This document shows positions 15,296 through 21,913 of a stretch of 21,913 nt of DNA, one piece after another. A model generated the notes under the pieces. The model had not been told where the DNA came from, did not search any database, and saw only the letters and a list, made by a program, of their open reading frames with translations. Positions within the stretch are counted from its first letter, which is position 1; the number at the start of each line of letters is the position of its first letter. The stretch comes from Caryophanales bacterium UBA4869 (lineage in GTDB: Bacteria; Bacillota_I; Bacilli_A; RFN20; CAG-288), in the NCBI GenBank assembly GCA_002399505.1, contig DHDT01000004.1, forward strand, positions 81,941 through 103,853. Direction: 5' to 3'. A program made the translations under genes and the position numbers.

Positions 15296-15850
15296 TTAGG
15301 CTTTCCAATCGTAGTTGAGGACTTCAGGTAAGAAGGAGTTCTTATGTCCGCAGACAGGGCAGACCTTTAAAGCGACGGGTCCGACATGGATGTGACCACA
15401 GACCTGGCACTTCCAGACAACGACTAAGCCTTCCTTGATGACAGCCTTGTCGGTCTTGAGCTCATTGAGCATTGACTGATAACGGGCTTCATGACGAGAT
15501 TCGATCTTGCCGACCATCTCGAACTTGGCAGCGATTTCCGGGAATCCTTCTTCACGGGCAATCTTTGCGAAAGTAGGATACATCTCGGTGCATTCGTAAT
15601 GTTCGCCATTGGCGGCATCATCGATGTTCACTTCAGTGGTGGGAATACTTCCGCCATGAAGATACTTGAACCAGAGTTCAGCGTGTTCAGATTCATTCTT
15701 GGCAGTCTCCATGAAGAGTTCAGAAAACTCCTTGTGGCCTTCCTTGTTAGCGACTTCGGAATAGTAACGATATTTGGTGTGGGCCTGACTCTCACCGGCA
15801 AAAGCAGCAAGCAAATTAGCTTCAGTCTTAGTACCTTTTAATTCTTTCAT
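15296..15850 (-). CDS. rbr: Rubrerythrin
   Basis: Rubrerythrin reduces hydrogen peroxide in the cytoplasm of anaerobes and microaerophiles, using a diiron centre fed by a rubredoxin-type iron. The 184-residue protein has the ferritin-like four-helix domain with AFAGESQAHTKY (Glu20), NESEHAELW and KIESRHEARY (E-x2-H ligands), and a C-terminal rubredoxin-like domain with C-x2-C pairs KCQVCG and VCPVCGH. All expected iron ligands are visible. AAGGAGA lies 8 bases before the ATG at 15848-15850, and the promoter is recognisable (15872-15899). It is convergent with the duplicated membrane protein and divergent from the ABC exporter. Its presence suggests an anaerobic or oxygen-sensitive host. Confidence 0.96.
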   Translation of the reverse strand: MKELKGTKTEANLLAAFAGESQAHTKYRYYSEVANKEGHKEFSELFMETAKNESEHAELWFKYLHGGSIPTTEVNIDDAANGEHYECTEMYPTFAKIAREEGFPEIAAKFEMVGKIESRHEARYQSMLNELKTDKAVIKEGLVVVWKCQVCGHIHVGPVALKVCPVCGHKNSFLPEVLNYDWKA

Positions 15851-15871
15851 TAGGTATTTCTCCTTGCAAAT

Positions 15872-15899
15872 AGTATAGCAAAGATAAAATCTGTTGCAA
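15872..15899 (-). promoter_or_regulatory. Promoter of the rubrerythrin gene
   Basis: On the minus strand, TTGCAA (15894-15899) and TATACT (15872-15877) are 16 bases apart. TTGCAA recurs at 15864-15869 beyond the -10, with a third GCAAA at 15878-15882, which could be a regulator's direct repeats. No PerR box is evident. Confidence 0.6.
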
Positions 15900-15979
15900 A
15901 ATAAACGCTCACATATTTTTTAGCTATTCTATTAAAGTAAAAGACATCAATAAGGAGTATATTAAGAAAGCGACTGTCT

Positions 15980-17755
15980 ATGTTTAAAAATTCACTGCTC
16001 AGGTTTTTGAAGCCTTATAGGAAATTCTTCATTATTGCCTGTATTACCATCATTGTCGAATGTGCTTTGGAAATAAGCATTCCTTTTTTGATGAAAGAAC
16101 TTCTCGACTATGGAATGAACCCCGTATTGAACGAACAGAATCAAATCATCTCCTATACGCTTAATATGGATTATATCCTGATGATAGGCGGAATAATGAT
16201 GGCTTTTGCCTTAGTTTCCATATTCTTAGGAATAATCACTGCCAAATTCACGGCCATAGCCGGAAGAGGATTAGGATATGAACTAAGAAAAGCCGAATAT
16301 AAGAAGATTCAAGAATTCTCTTTCAGCAACATGGATGAATTCCGCCTCAATTCCCTGGTGACCAGAATCACAAACGATGTTCAGATTGTCTCCGATGCCT
16401 TCTGTCAGACCTTGAGAGCTATCTTAAGAGCACCTATTCAATTAGCCTTTTCCCTCGTCTTTGCCGTCTTGATGTCAAAAGACCTGTCCTTAGTATTCGC
16501 CATTGTTCTTCCAGTTCTCGCTCTCCTCTTAGTTCTCATCATCATCAAGGCCAAGCCTCTTTTCATCAGAGTCCAGGATGCTCTTGATAACGTCAATAGA
16601 ACCACTCAGGAAAGTTTAGTCGCCATCAAATTAGTCAAAGCCAACGCCAAAAAGGATTATGAGATCTCCAAGTTCACAAAGGTGAACAAAGAAGTAAACG
16701 ACATAGGAATAAAATCTTTTTCTGTCAGCGCCTGGAATATGGCAGCGATGGACTTGATGACTTATGCCTGCCTTATCGGTGTTCTCTATGTCGGAGGAAA
16801 ACTTTCCCTAGCTGACACCACCGGTAAGCTCATCAACAACATCACCGCCTACTTGAGCTATGTCATGCAGGTATTGGCCTCTTTGAATATGTTATCCAAT
16901 GTCTTCATGACTTTCACCAGATCTCAGGCCAGCGCCTATAGAATCAAACAGGTGTTCAGCTCCGAAAATGAAATCAAAGACAACAAGGACTCCAAGGAAA
17001 AAATAACTTCCGGTTCGATATCCTTCAAAGATGTCTCATTCAAATACAAAGAGACAGCCAAGGAGAATGTCCTCAGTCATATAAGCTTTGATATCTCCGA
17101 TGGCGATTTTGTCGGTATTTTAGGACAGACTGGAAGTTCGAAAACCACCTTAATCAGCCTGATTGAAAGATTCTATGATGCCTCAGAAGGTGAAATACTC
17201 ATCGACGGAAAGAACATCAAAGACTATTCGCTAAAAGAACTGAGATCAAATATCGCCATCTCCTTCCAGAATCCCCGTCTCTTCTCAGGGACTATCGAAG
17301 ACAATCTCTGCTGGGGAAACAAAGAAGCCACTAAAGAGCAGATTGAGGAAAGCTGCAAGATAGCAGGCTGTTATTCTTTCATCGTCGATAAACTGCCTTT
17401 AGGTTTCCAAACTGAATTAGGTCAGACAGGAAGCAATATCTCCGGCGGTCAGAGACAGAGAATCTGCATAGCCAGAGCCATCCTCAAAAATCCGAAAATC
17501 CTGATACTCGATGATTCCTTCTCTGCCTTAGACAGAATCACAGAGGAAGAAGTTAAATCCAATCTCAAGACACGTCTTCCCCATATGACAAAGATAATCA
17601 TCTCCCAGAAAGTTTCGACTATTGAAAATGCGGACAAGATCATCGTTTTAAATGACGGAAAGATCCACAATATCGGAACAAGCGAAGAACTGAAAGAGAT
17701 AGACGATATCTATCAGTCTATCTATAAGATCCAGACCGAGGGGATGAAAGCATGA
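15980..17755 (+). CDS. Heterodimeric ABC exporter, subunit with degenerate ATP site
   Basis: This 591-residue half-transporter has a six-helix exporter membrane domain (about 1-325) and a C-terminal ATPase domain. Its signature SGGQ (488-491) and Q-loop (Gln430) are intact, but three catalytic spots are altered: Walker A is GQTGSSKT (382-389), with Ser387 replacing the glycine before the lysine; the catalytic Glu after Walker B is Asp512 (ILILDDS); and the H-loop His is Gln543 (ISQKVSTI). Asp/Gln changes are usual in the non-hydrolysing partner of BmrCD/TM287-288-type exporters; the Walker A change is less usual. It overlaps the next gene by 4 bases (ATGA). The obvious AAGGAG (15952-15957) is 22 bases before the ATG; a weaker AAGAAAG (15964-15970) is better placed. 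No clear promoter is seen. The substrate (drug, lipid or peptide) is unknown. Confidence 0.93.
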   Translation: MFKNSLLRFLKPYRKFFIIACITIIVECALEISIPFLMKELLDYGMNPVLNEQNQIISYTLNMDYILMIGGIMMAFALVSIFLGIITAKFTAIAGRGLGYELRKAEYKKIQEFSFSNMDEFRLNSLVTRITNDVQIVSDAFCQTLRAILRAPIQLAFSLVFAVLMSKDLSLVFAIVLPVLALLLVLIIIKAKPLFIRVQDALDNVNRTTQESLVAIKLVKANAKKDYEISKFTKVNKEVNDIGIKSFSVSAWNMAAMDLMTYACLIGVLYVGGKLSLADTTGKLINNITAYLSYVMQVLASLNMLSNVFMTFTRSQASAYRIKQVFSSENEIKDNKDSKEKITSGSISFKDVSFKYKETAKENVLSHISFDISDGDFVGILGQTGSSKTTLISLIERFYDASEGEILIDGKNIKDYSLKELRSNIAISFQNPRLFSGTIEDNLCWGNKEATKEQIEESCKIAGCYSFIVDKLPLGFQTELGQTGSNISGGQRQRICIARAILKNPKILILDDSFSALDRITEEEVKSNLKTRLPHMTKIIISQKVSTIENADKIIVLNDGKIHNIGTSEELKEIDDIYQSIYKIQTEGMKA

Positions 17756-19587
17756 AATCATTAAACGCATCCAGACCAAAAAAAATGCTCCCGACTGTCA
17801 AAAGACTCTGGTCCTTCTTCCAAGGACAGAGAGCCTTTTTCCTCTTGGTGATGGTCTTAGCCGTCTATGTCGGCTTAGCCTCGATCATCGGAAACTACAT
17901 GTCGAAAGATGTCATCAACGATTTAGCCTATAACAACGGAAAGAACCTAGCCTCTCTCTGTATAAATATCGGAATCATCTATTCTGTAGGGATCATTGCC
18001 TGCATCATCTATTCTCAGCTGATGGTCAGGTTGACTCAGAAGGTGATCTTCAGAATCAGACAGGAACTCATCGATAAGCTGGAGTCTCTTCCCATTTCCT
18101 ATTTTGACCGCCACACTCATGGTTCGATAATGACCTTCTTCACCAATGATGTTGACACGCTAGTCATCATGCTAAACGAATCACTGGCCAATATCTTTCT
18201 GACTATCACAAAACTTTTCGGTACCATAGTCTGTCTCTTCCTCATCAACGTCTATCTATCCCTGATAGTCATTTTCTTCCTGATACTGATGTTCCTCTTC
18301 ATGTTCTTAAATTCCCGGGCAGCCAGAAAGTATTTCAAGGCCCAGCAGGACTGTCTTTCCGATGTCAACTCCAGAGTCGAAGAAGATATCGCCGGCATCA
18401 AGGTCATGAAAGCCTTCAACCACGAAGAAGAAAGTCTTCAGGCTTTTGACAAAGCCAATGACCAGTGGCGGAAAGCCAGCCAGGAAGCCTTCTTCCACAC
18501 TCAGCTTGCCATACCGGTGAATGTCTCCCTGAGCTACTTCAATTTTGCCGTCTCCTCGATAGTCGGCTGTCTCTTTTTAGCCAATGGATTATTGTCTTCT
18601 GGTATCGGCGGACTTTCTTCCTACTTAGTCTTTGTGAGAACCGCCTGTCAGCCTTTCAACTACCTGACTATGCATATCAACAACATCCTCTCAGGCTTAG
18701 CCGGTGCTGAACGAATATTCTCCTTCCTCGATGAGAAGAACGAAGAAGATAACGGACAGGTTCAGCTTCTCAGGAAGAATGAAGACAAGACCTTCAAAGA
18801 CAGATACGTCTGGAGCTTTAAAAATAAGGATGGTTCTCTTAAAGAAGTGCCGTTAGCTGGCGTAATCAAGTTTGAAAATGTCTGTTTCAGCTATAGTAAA
18901 GGTCATCCAATATTGAAGAATGTCTCCTTTGAGGCATATCCAGGTCAAAAGGTCGCATTTGTCGGATCGACTGGAGCCGGAAAAACAACTATTATCTCCC
19001 TTCTCGCCAGATTCTATCCTCTTGATTCTGGTCGTATCACCTATGACGGAATCAATATTGAAGATATCAAATTAGATTCTCTCAGAAGAGCTTTGTCGAT
19101 GGTTACTCAGGATACTCATCTGTTCACAGGAACTATCGAAGACAATATCCGTTATGTCAGGCGTCATTCTTCTCAGCAAGAAATCGAAGAAGCATCAGTC
19201 AACAGCTGCTCAGACAGCTTCATCAAGAGAATGCCCCGCGGTTATTCAACTATGCTTTTTGATGACGGATCAAACTTATCAGAAGGACAGAGACAGCTTT
19301 TGGGATTGACTCGTGCCACTCTCAATCAGCCTCCGGTTTTGATATTGGATGAAGCTACATCCAACATCGACACCAGAAGCGAAGAACTCATCCATGAAGG
19401 ACTGAATAAACTGATGAAAGAAAGAACTGTCATCATCATCGCCCACCGCTTAAGCACCATCCGCGATGCTGACGAAATAATCGTGCTCGACAACGGAAAT
19501 ATCATTGAACGGGGAAGACAGGAAGAGCTTTTGAAAAACAAAGGTCCTTACTATGACCTCTATACAGGCAAAACCGAATTAGCTTAA
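17752..19587 (+). CDS. Heterodimeric ABC exporter, canonical catalytic subunit
   Basis: This 611-residue half-transporter has a six-helix membrane domain and an ATPase domain with Walker A GSTGAGKTT (405-413), Walker B and catalytic Glu534 (LILDEATSNID) and H-loop His565 (IAHRLSTI), all normal. Its own signature is LSEGQ (509-513) in place of SGGQ. In the dimer that weak signature faces the degenerate Walker site of the partner, and its good Walker site faces the partner's SGGQ, so one composite site hydrolyses ATP and the other should mostly bind it. Between the membrane and ATPase domains is a segment with YVWSFKNKDGSLKEVPLAG (352-370), common in the LmrD/YheH branch. Translation is coupled to the upstream gene by ATGA overlap, with GAGGGG as ribosome binding site. 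Confidence 0.94.
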   Translation: MKSLNASRPKKMLPTVKRLWSFFQGQRAFFLLVMVLAVYVGLASIIGNYMSKDVINDLAYNNGKNLASLCINIGIIYSVGIIACIIYSQLMVRLTQKVIFRIRQELIDKLESLPISYFDRHTHGSIMTFFTNDVDTLVIMLNESLANIFLTITKLFGTIVCLFLINVYLSLIVIFFLILMFLFMFLNSRAARKYFKAQQDCLSDVNSRVEEDIAGIKVMKAFNHEEESLQAFDKANDQWRKASQEAFFHTQLAIPVNVSLSYFNFAVSSIVGCLFLANGLLSSGIGGLSSYLVFVRTACQPFNYLTMHINNILSGLAGAERIFSFLDEKNEEDNGQVQLLRKNEDKTFKDRYVWSFKNKDGSLKEVPLAGVIKFENVCFSYSKGHPILKNVSFEAYPGQKVAFVGSTGAGKTTIISLLARFYPLDSGRITYDGINIEDIKLDSLRRALSMVTQDTHLFTGTIEDNIRYVRRHSSQQEIEEASVNSCSDSFIKRMPRGYSTMLFDDGSNLSEGQRQLLGLTRATLNQPPVLILDEATSNIDTRSEELIHEGLNKLMKERTVIIIAHRLSTIRDADEIIVLDNGNIIERGRQEELLKNKGPYYDLYTGKTELA

Positions 19588-19616
19588 TATATTGGTATAA
19601 AGAAAGAAGCATTGTT

Positions 19617-20324
19617 ATGAAACTTGAAGCACCGGACAAAAAGAATAAGCTGAAGGTATTAGGCAAAAAGGTCTTCTCCCAGCAGAATGAGATACTCGGC
19701 AAGTACTTTATTCTCGACAATGACAAAGGCGTAGCCACTATCGAATTCCACTATGATCACTTCGAAGATTTCCTCGACCAGAATCTGGGAAACGGAAAAG
19801 CGAGGTTCTTTACTACTGATTTCAAAGAAAAACTCCGGGGAATCGTCCAGCTTATTCCTCTAGTCTACGATGTCAATATCATCTTCAATATTAAAGATTA
19901 TGACGGCTATACTATCGAAGATGCCAATCAGATCTTGGAAGACAACATGAACATTCACTATTTCAACAATAGGATTGGCCTACAGAAGAAAAAGAGAAGC
20001 GCTATCGCTCTTCTCATCATCGGTATTCTGTTCCTGATATCAAATATCCTCTTCAACTATTTCATCGAAGGAACAGGAACCAATAAGCTTCTGATCAATG
20101 TCTTCAGCGAAATCATGGATATCGCAGCCTGGGTCTTTGTCTGGGAATCAGTGTCAATCTACTTCATCGACCGAGCTGAAATGGCAGTCAAAACAGAGAA
20201 ATTCCGAGCCAGAATCAAAGAAGTCGTCTTCAAAAAACCAAAAGACTATCTTCCCGTCAACAATATCAAGGCCCTTGAGGAAGATATCAAGGACTCCAAG
20301 TCCAAAGAAAAAGAAGAAAAGTAA
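19617..20324 (+). CDS. Unrecognised two-helix membrane protein after the ABC exporter
   Basis: I do not recognise this family. The 235 residues comprise a soluble N-terminal domain (about 1-125) with beta-strand-like segments ending in KDYDGYTIEDANQIL, two membrane helices (about 128-149 and 164-184), and a basic/acidic C-terminal tail (KDYLPVNNIKALEEDIKDSKSKEKEEK). The second helix has a distinctive pattern DIAAWVFVWESVSIYFIDR (168-186) with charged and aromatic residues that may matter for function. The start follows the exporter stop by 29 bases with only a weak AAGAAAG site and no promoter, so it is probably the third gene of the exporter operon. A terminator follows directly. An accessory role to the exporter is inferred from position only. 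Confidence 0.8.
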   Translation: MKLEAPDKKNKLKVLGKKVFSQQNEILGKYFILDNDKGVATIEFHYDHFEDFLDQNLGNGKARFFTTDFKEKLRGIVQLIPLVYDVNIIFNIKDYDGYTIEDANQILEDNMNIHYFNNRIGLQKKKRSAIALLIIGILFLISNILFNYFIEGTGTNKLLINVFSEIMDIAAWVFVWESVSIYFIDRAEMAVKTEKFRARIKEVVFKKPKDYLPVNNIKALEEDIKDSKSKEKEEK

Positions 20325-20333
20325 ACCACCTGC

Positions 20334-20359
20334 AGGCCGCTTGTAAAAAGCGGCCTTTT
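20334..20359 (+). terminator. Rho-independent terminator of the ABC exporter operon
   Basis: AGGCCGCTT (20334-20342) pairs perfectly with AAGCGGCCT (20348-20356) around a GTAAA loop and is followed by TTTT. It lies 10 bases after the stop of the two-helix membrane protein. Confidence 0.88.
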
Positions 20360-20383
20360 CTATCGATAAACAGGCTCTGGAAG

Positions 20384-20392
20384 TGATAAACT
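20384..20392 (+). promoter_or_regulatory. Candidate extended -10 element before the AddB-like gene
   Basis: TG-A-TAAACT (hexamer at 20387-20392) follows the terminator, with no good -35. Transcription would start close to 20399, the GTG start codon itself, so the mRNA may have little or no 5' leader. Confidence 0.35.
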
Positions 20393-20398
20393 AAAGCT

Positions 20399-21913
20399 GT
20401 GAAAAACAGCAAAAGCATCTGGGTAGCTGACCGCGATTATTTTCCTCTTCTTTTCCGCTATAAAAACGCTCATCCGGAATTGCGTATAAAGATCATCACA
20501 AAAGAAGAACTCCTTGATCTTTCTTCCTTCACTTATAAAAATGACCCTCTTCCTCTTCTTCTCAAAAGAAAAGACATGGATTATTCATCCGCAAAGAAGT
20601 GGATGAAACTTTTAAGAGTGGCTGACTTCTATAAGAATAAGACTCTTTTAGAGTTATATGGATTACTTAAAGAGGACTATCTTCAGGAAGATGAATTAGG
20701 AAGATATGAATTAGACTCCTGTGATCTCTTTCTTTTTGAAATGCCGGAAGACTTTGAAGTTCGCAGTCTTCTTTTGCGAAAAAAGATCAGCTTCAAGGAA
20801 CTTTCTTTCCAGGACTTAGGCATTGAGAAAGTAAATGATGATGTCTTAGATCTCGACATAATCCCCTTCAAGGACAAATATCAGCAGTTTACCTATATCT
20901 ATTCCGATATCCGAAGAAGACTTCTCGATAATCCAGATGAAAAAGACAAAATCAAGGTTCTCATCAAAGGCGATGACGATCTTTTCTACGTCAATGCTGC
21001 AAGCTCTTTGTTTAATGTTCCTTCCTATGCCATCTACAAAAAGCCATTTTTAAGCAATAGGACTTTGGCTGAAAAAATCAAACAGATCCATCAGGAGAGA
21101 AGTCTCTCCTTTACTGAGAAAGAACTTGAAGATGACTCTCTGAAAGAACTTAAAAGAGTCATCGATTACTATGAACTTGAAACTATCGACTTTGATAAGG
21201 CCTATGCCGATTTGCTCGAAATCGTAAAAGGAAACAACAATTCCAAGAGTCTTGGAGATAAAGGAATCACTGTCACTGATTCTTTTTCCATGAATCAGAA
21301 TTCAATTATCTATGTCACTGATTTCCATTACGATGTCTTCTATAAGGTCTATAAAGACAACAATATCCTCTCCGATGAGCAACTGGAAAAATGCGGTGCC
21401 AATACCAGTTATGTCCAGACTAAACTCGAGAAGAGGAAAAAACTCAATTATCTTCTTTATAATCACATCCTTCTTCTTTCATTTGTGGAACAGCACCAGG
21501 CTGATCACATCTATCTCTCCCAGTTTATCGAAGGAGAAGACGATAAACTGAAGAAGCTTGTCAGAAATCCCATCAACAGAAACGGTGTTTACACCGACCG
21601 CTCAAAGAAACTCTTTGTCTGCGACCAATATGACCGAAATTTCTGGCTCTTCTCCGATGGTGAAGTAAGAACCTACGATCATTCTTTCAAAGGACTCAAG
21701 ACTTATATAAGCAAAAGAAAAGACGTCTGGAGCGTATCTGCTTTAAAGTCCTATGTCTGCTGTCCCTTCAAGTTTTATCTTGAAGAGACTCTTCCTAAAA
21801 CAGAAACTGATTATCACCCGATTATTTTAGGCAATCTGATCCATGGAATTATGGAAGAAGCCTATCATAAAGATTTCGATTTCGATAAAAGCTTTGAATA
21901 CAGAAAGGCTTTC
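20399..21913 (+). CDS. AddB-like PD-(D/E)XK nuclease, N-terminal 505 residues, cut by right edge
   Basis: An open frame runs without a stop from a GTG at 20399 to the window end, so 505 residues are visible and the C-terminus is missing. The clearest part is near the edge: SVSALKSYVCCPFKFYLEETL (from residue 445) then ILGNLIHGIMEEAYH. This is the start of the PD-(D/E)XK nuclease domain of AddB/RexB-type proteins; the C-C-P-F cysteine is normally the first ligand of a 4Fe-4S cluster, and GNLIH contains the conserved histidine. AddB works with the AddA helicase-nuclease in double-strand break repair. Oddly there is no Walker A motif at the N-terminus and the nuclease starts near 445, far earlier than in the roughly 1,160-residue Bacillus AddB. 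The GTG start has only a distant GGAAG (15 bases away); the next in-frame ATG would lose about 58 residues that look coding. Confidence 0.82.
   Translation, partial: MKNSKSIWVADRDYFPLLFRYKNAHPELRIKIITKEELLDLSSFTYKNDPLPLLLKRKDMDYSSAKKWMKLLRVADFYKNKTLLELYGLLKEDYLQEDELGRYELDSCDLFLFEMPEDFEVRSLLLRKKISFKELSFQDLGIEKVNDDVLDLDIIPFKDKYQQFTYIYSDIRRRLLDNPDEKDKIKVLIKGDDDLFYVNAASSLFNVPSYAIYKKPFLSNRTLAEKIKQIHQERSLSFTEKELEDDSLKELKRVIDYYELETIDFDKAYADLLEIVKGNNNSKSLGDKGITVTDSFSMNQNSIIYVTDFHYDVFYKVYKDNNILSDEQLEKCGANTSYVQTKLEKRKKLNYLLYNHILLLSFVEQHQADHIYLSQFIEGEDDKLKKLVRNPINRNGVYTDRSKKLFVCDQYDRNFWLFSDGEVRTYDHSFKGLKTYISKRKDVWSVSALKSYVCCPFKFYLEETLPKTETDYHPIILGNLIHGIMEEAYHKDFDFDKSFEYRKAF

Noticed and set aside
1..21913. 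Recoding of TGA as tryptophan, as in Mycoplasma relatives
   Set aside because: nifS, ezrA, thiI and the first ABC gene end at TGA in the expected places, and conserved tryptophans are TGG.
1..21913. CRISPR array, tRNA, rRNA or prophage content
   Set aside because: I saw no regularly spaced direct repeats, no tRNA cloverleaf, no rRNA segments and no phage or transposase genes in any strand.

Overview
The window looks like ordinary chromosome from a Bacillota (Firmicutes) bacterium, most likely of the Bacilli/Erysipelotrichia kind. The reasons are: moderately low GC; strong AGGAGG-type ribosome binding sites; the infC-rpmI-rplT operon behind an attenuator leader of the L20-autoregulated type; an ezrA-nifS-thiI block in the order known from Bacillus; an uracil phosphoribosyltransferase; and an AddB-like nuclease. 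TGA is a normal stop in several genes and Trp is TGG, so the code is standard (not the Mycoplasma code). I see no rRNA, tRNA, CRISPR array, insertion sequence or phage gene. The lineage is my inference from gene content only.

Layout. 1-427 (-): N-terminal piece of a PLD-nuclease/helicase protein running off the left edge; a perfect 23-bp inverted repeat starts at base 1. 529-2535 (-): a GT4 glycosyltransferase and an RluA-type pseudouridine synthase. 2762-5288 (+): upp, a GNAT acetyltransferase, then the infC-rpmI-rplT translation operon with its own promoter, structured leader and terminator/attenuator; infC appears to start at a rare ATA codon. 5403-8557 (-): a UDP-galactopyranose-mutase-like flavoprotein and a GT-C type membrane glycosyltransferase overlapping by one base, followed upstream by about 390 bp without a gene. 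8946-14064 (-): a four-gene operon of a LacI/CcpA-like regulator, ezrA, nifS and thiI, with two 4-bp ATGA overlaps. 14244-15209 (+): a four-helix membrane protein with an internal duplication, divergent from the regulator. 15296-15850 (-): rubrerythrin. 15980-20324 (+): a heterodimeric ABC exporter with one degenerate and one canonical ATP site, plus an unrecognised two-helix membrane protein. 20399-21913 (+): an AddB-like PD-(D/E)XK nuclease running off the right edge.

How the genes relate. Most are housekeeping: pyrimidine salvage, translation initiation and ribosome assembly, division-ring control (EzrA), and sulfur relay for tRNA thiolation (NifS to ThiI). The more open parts are the flavoprotein/GT-C pair (probably surface glycan), the ABC exporter plus companion membrane protein, the duplicated membrane protein beside the LacI regulator, and the shortened AddB-like protein that lacks an N-terminal ATP-binding loop. 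I did not find a convincing wholly new multi-gene system; the best candidates are set out in the findings.
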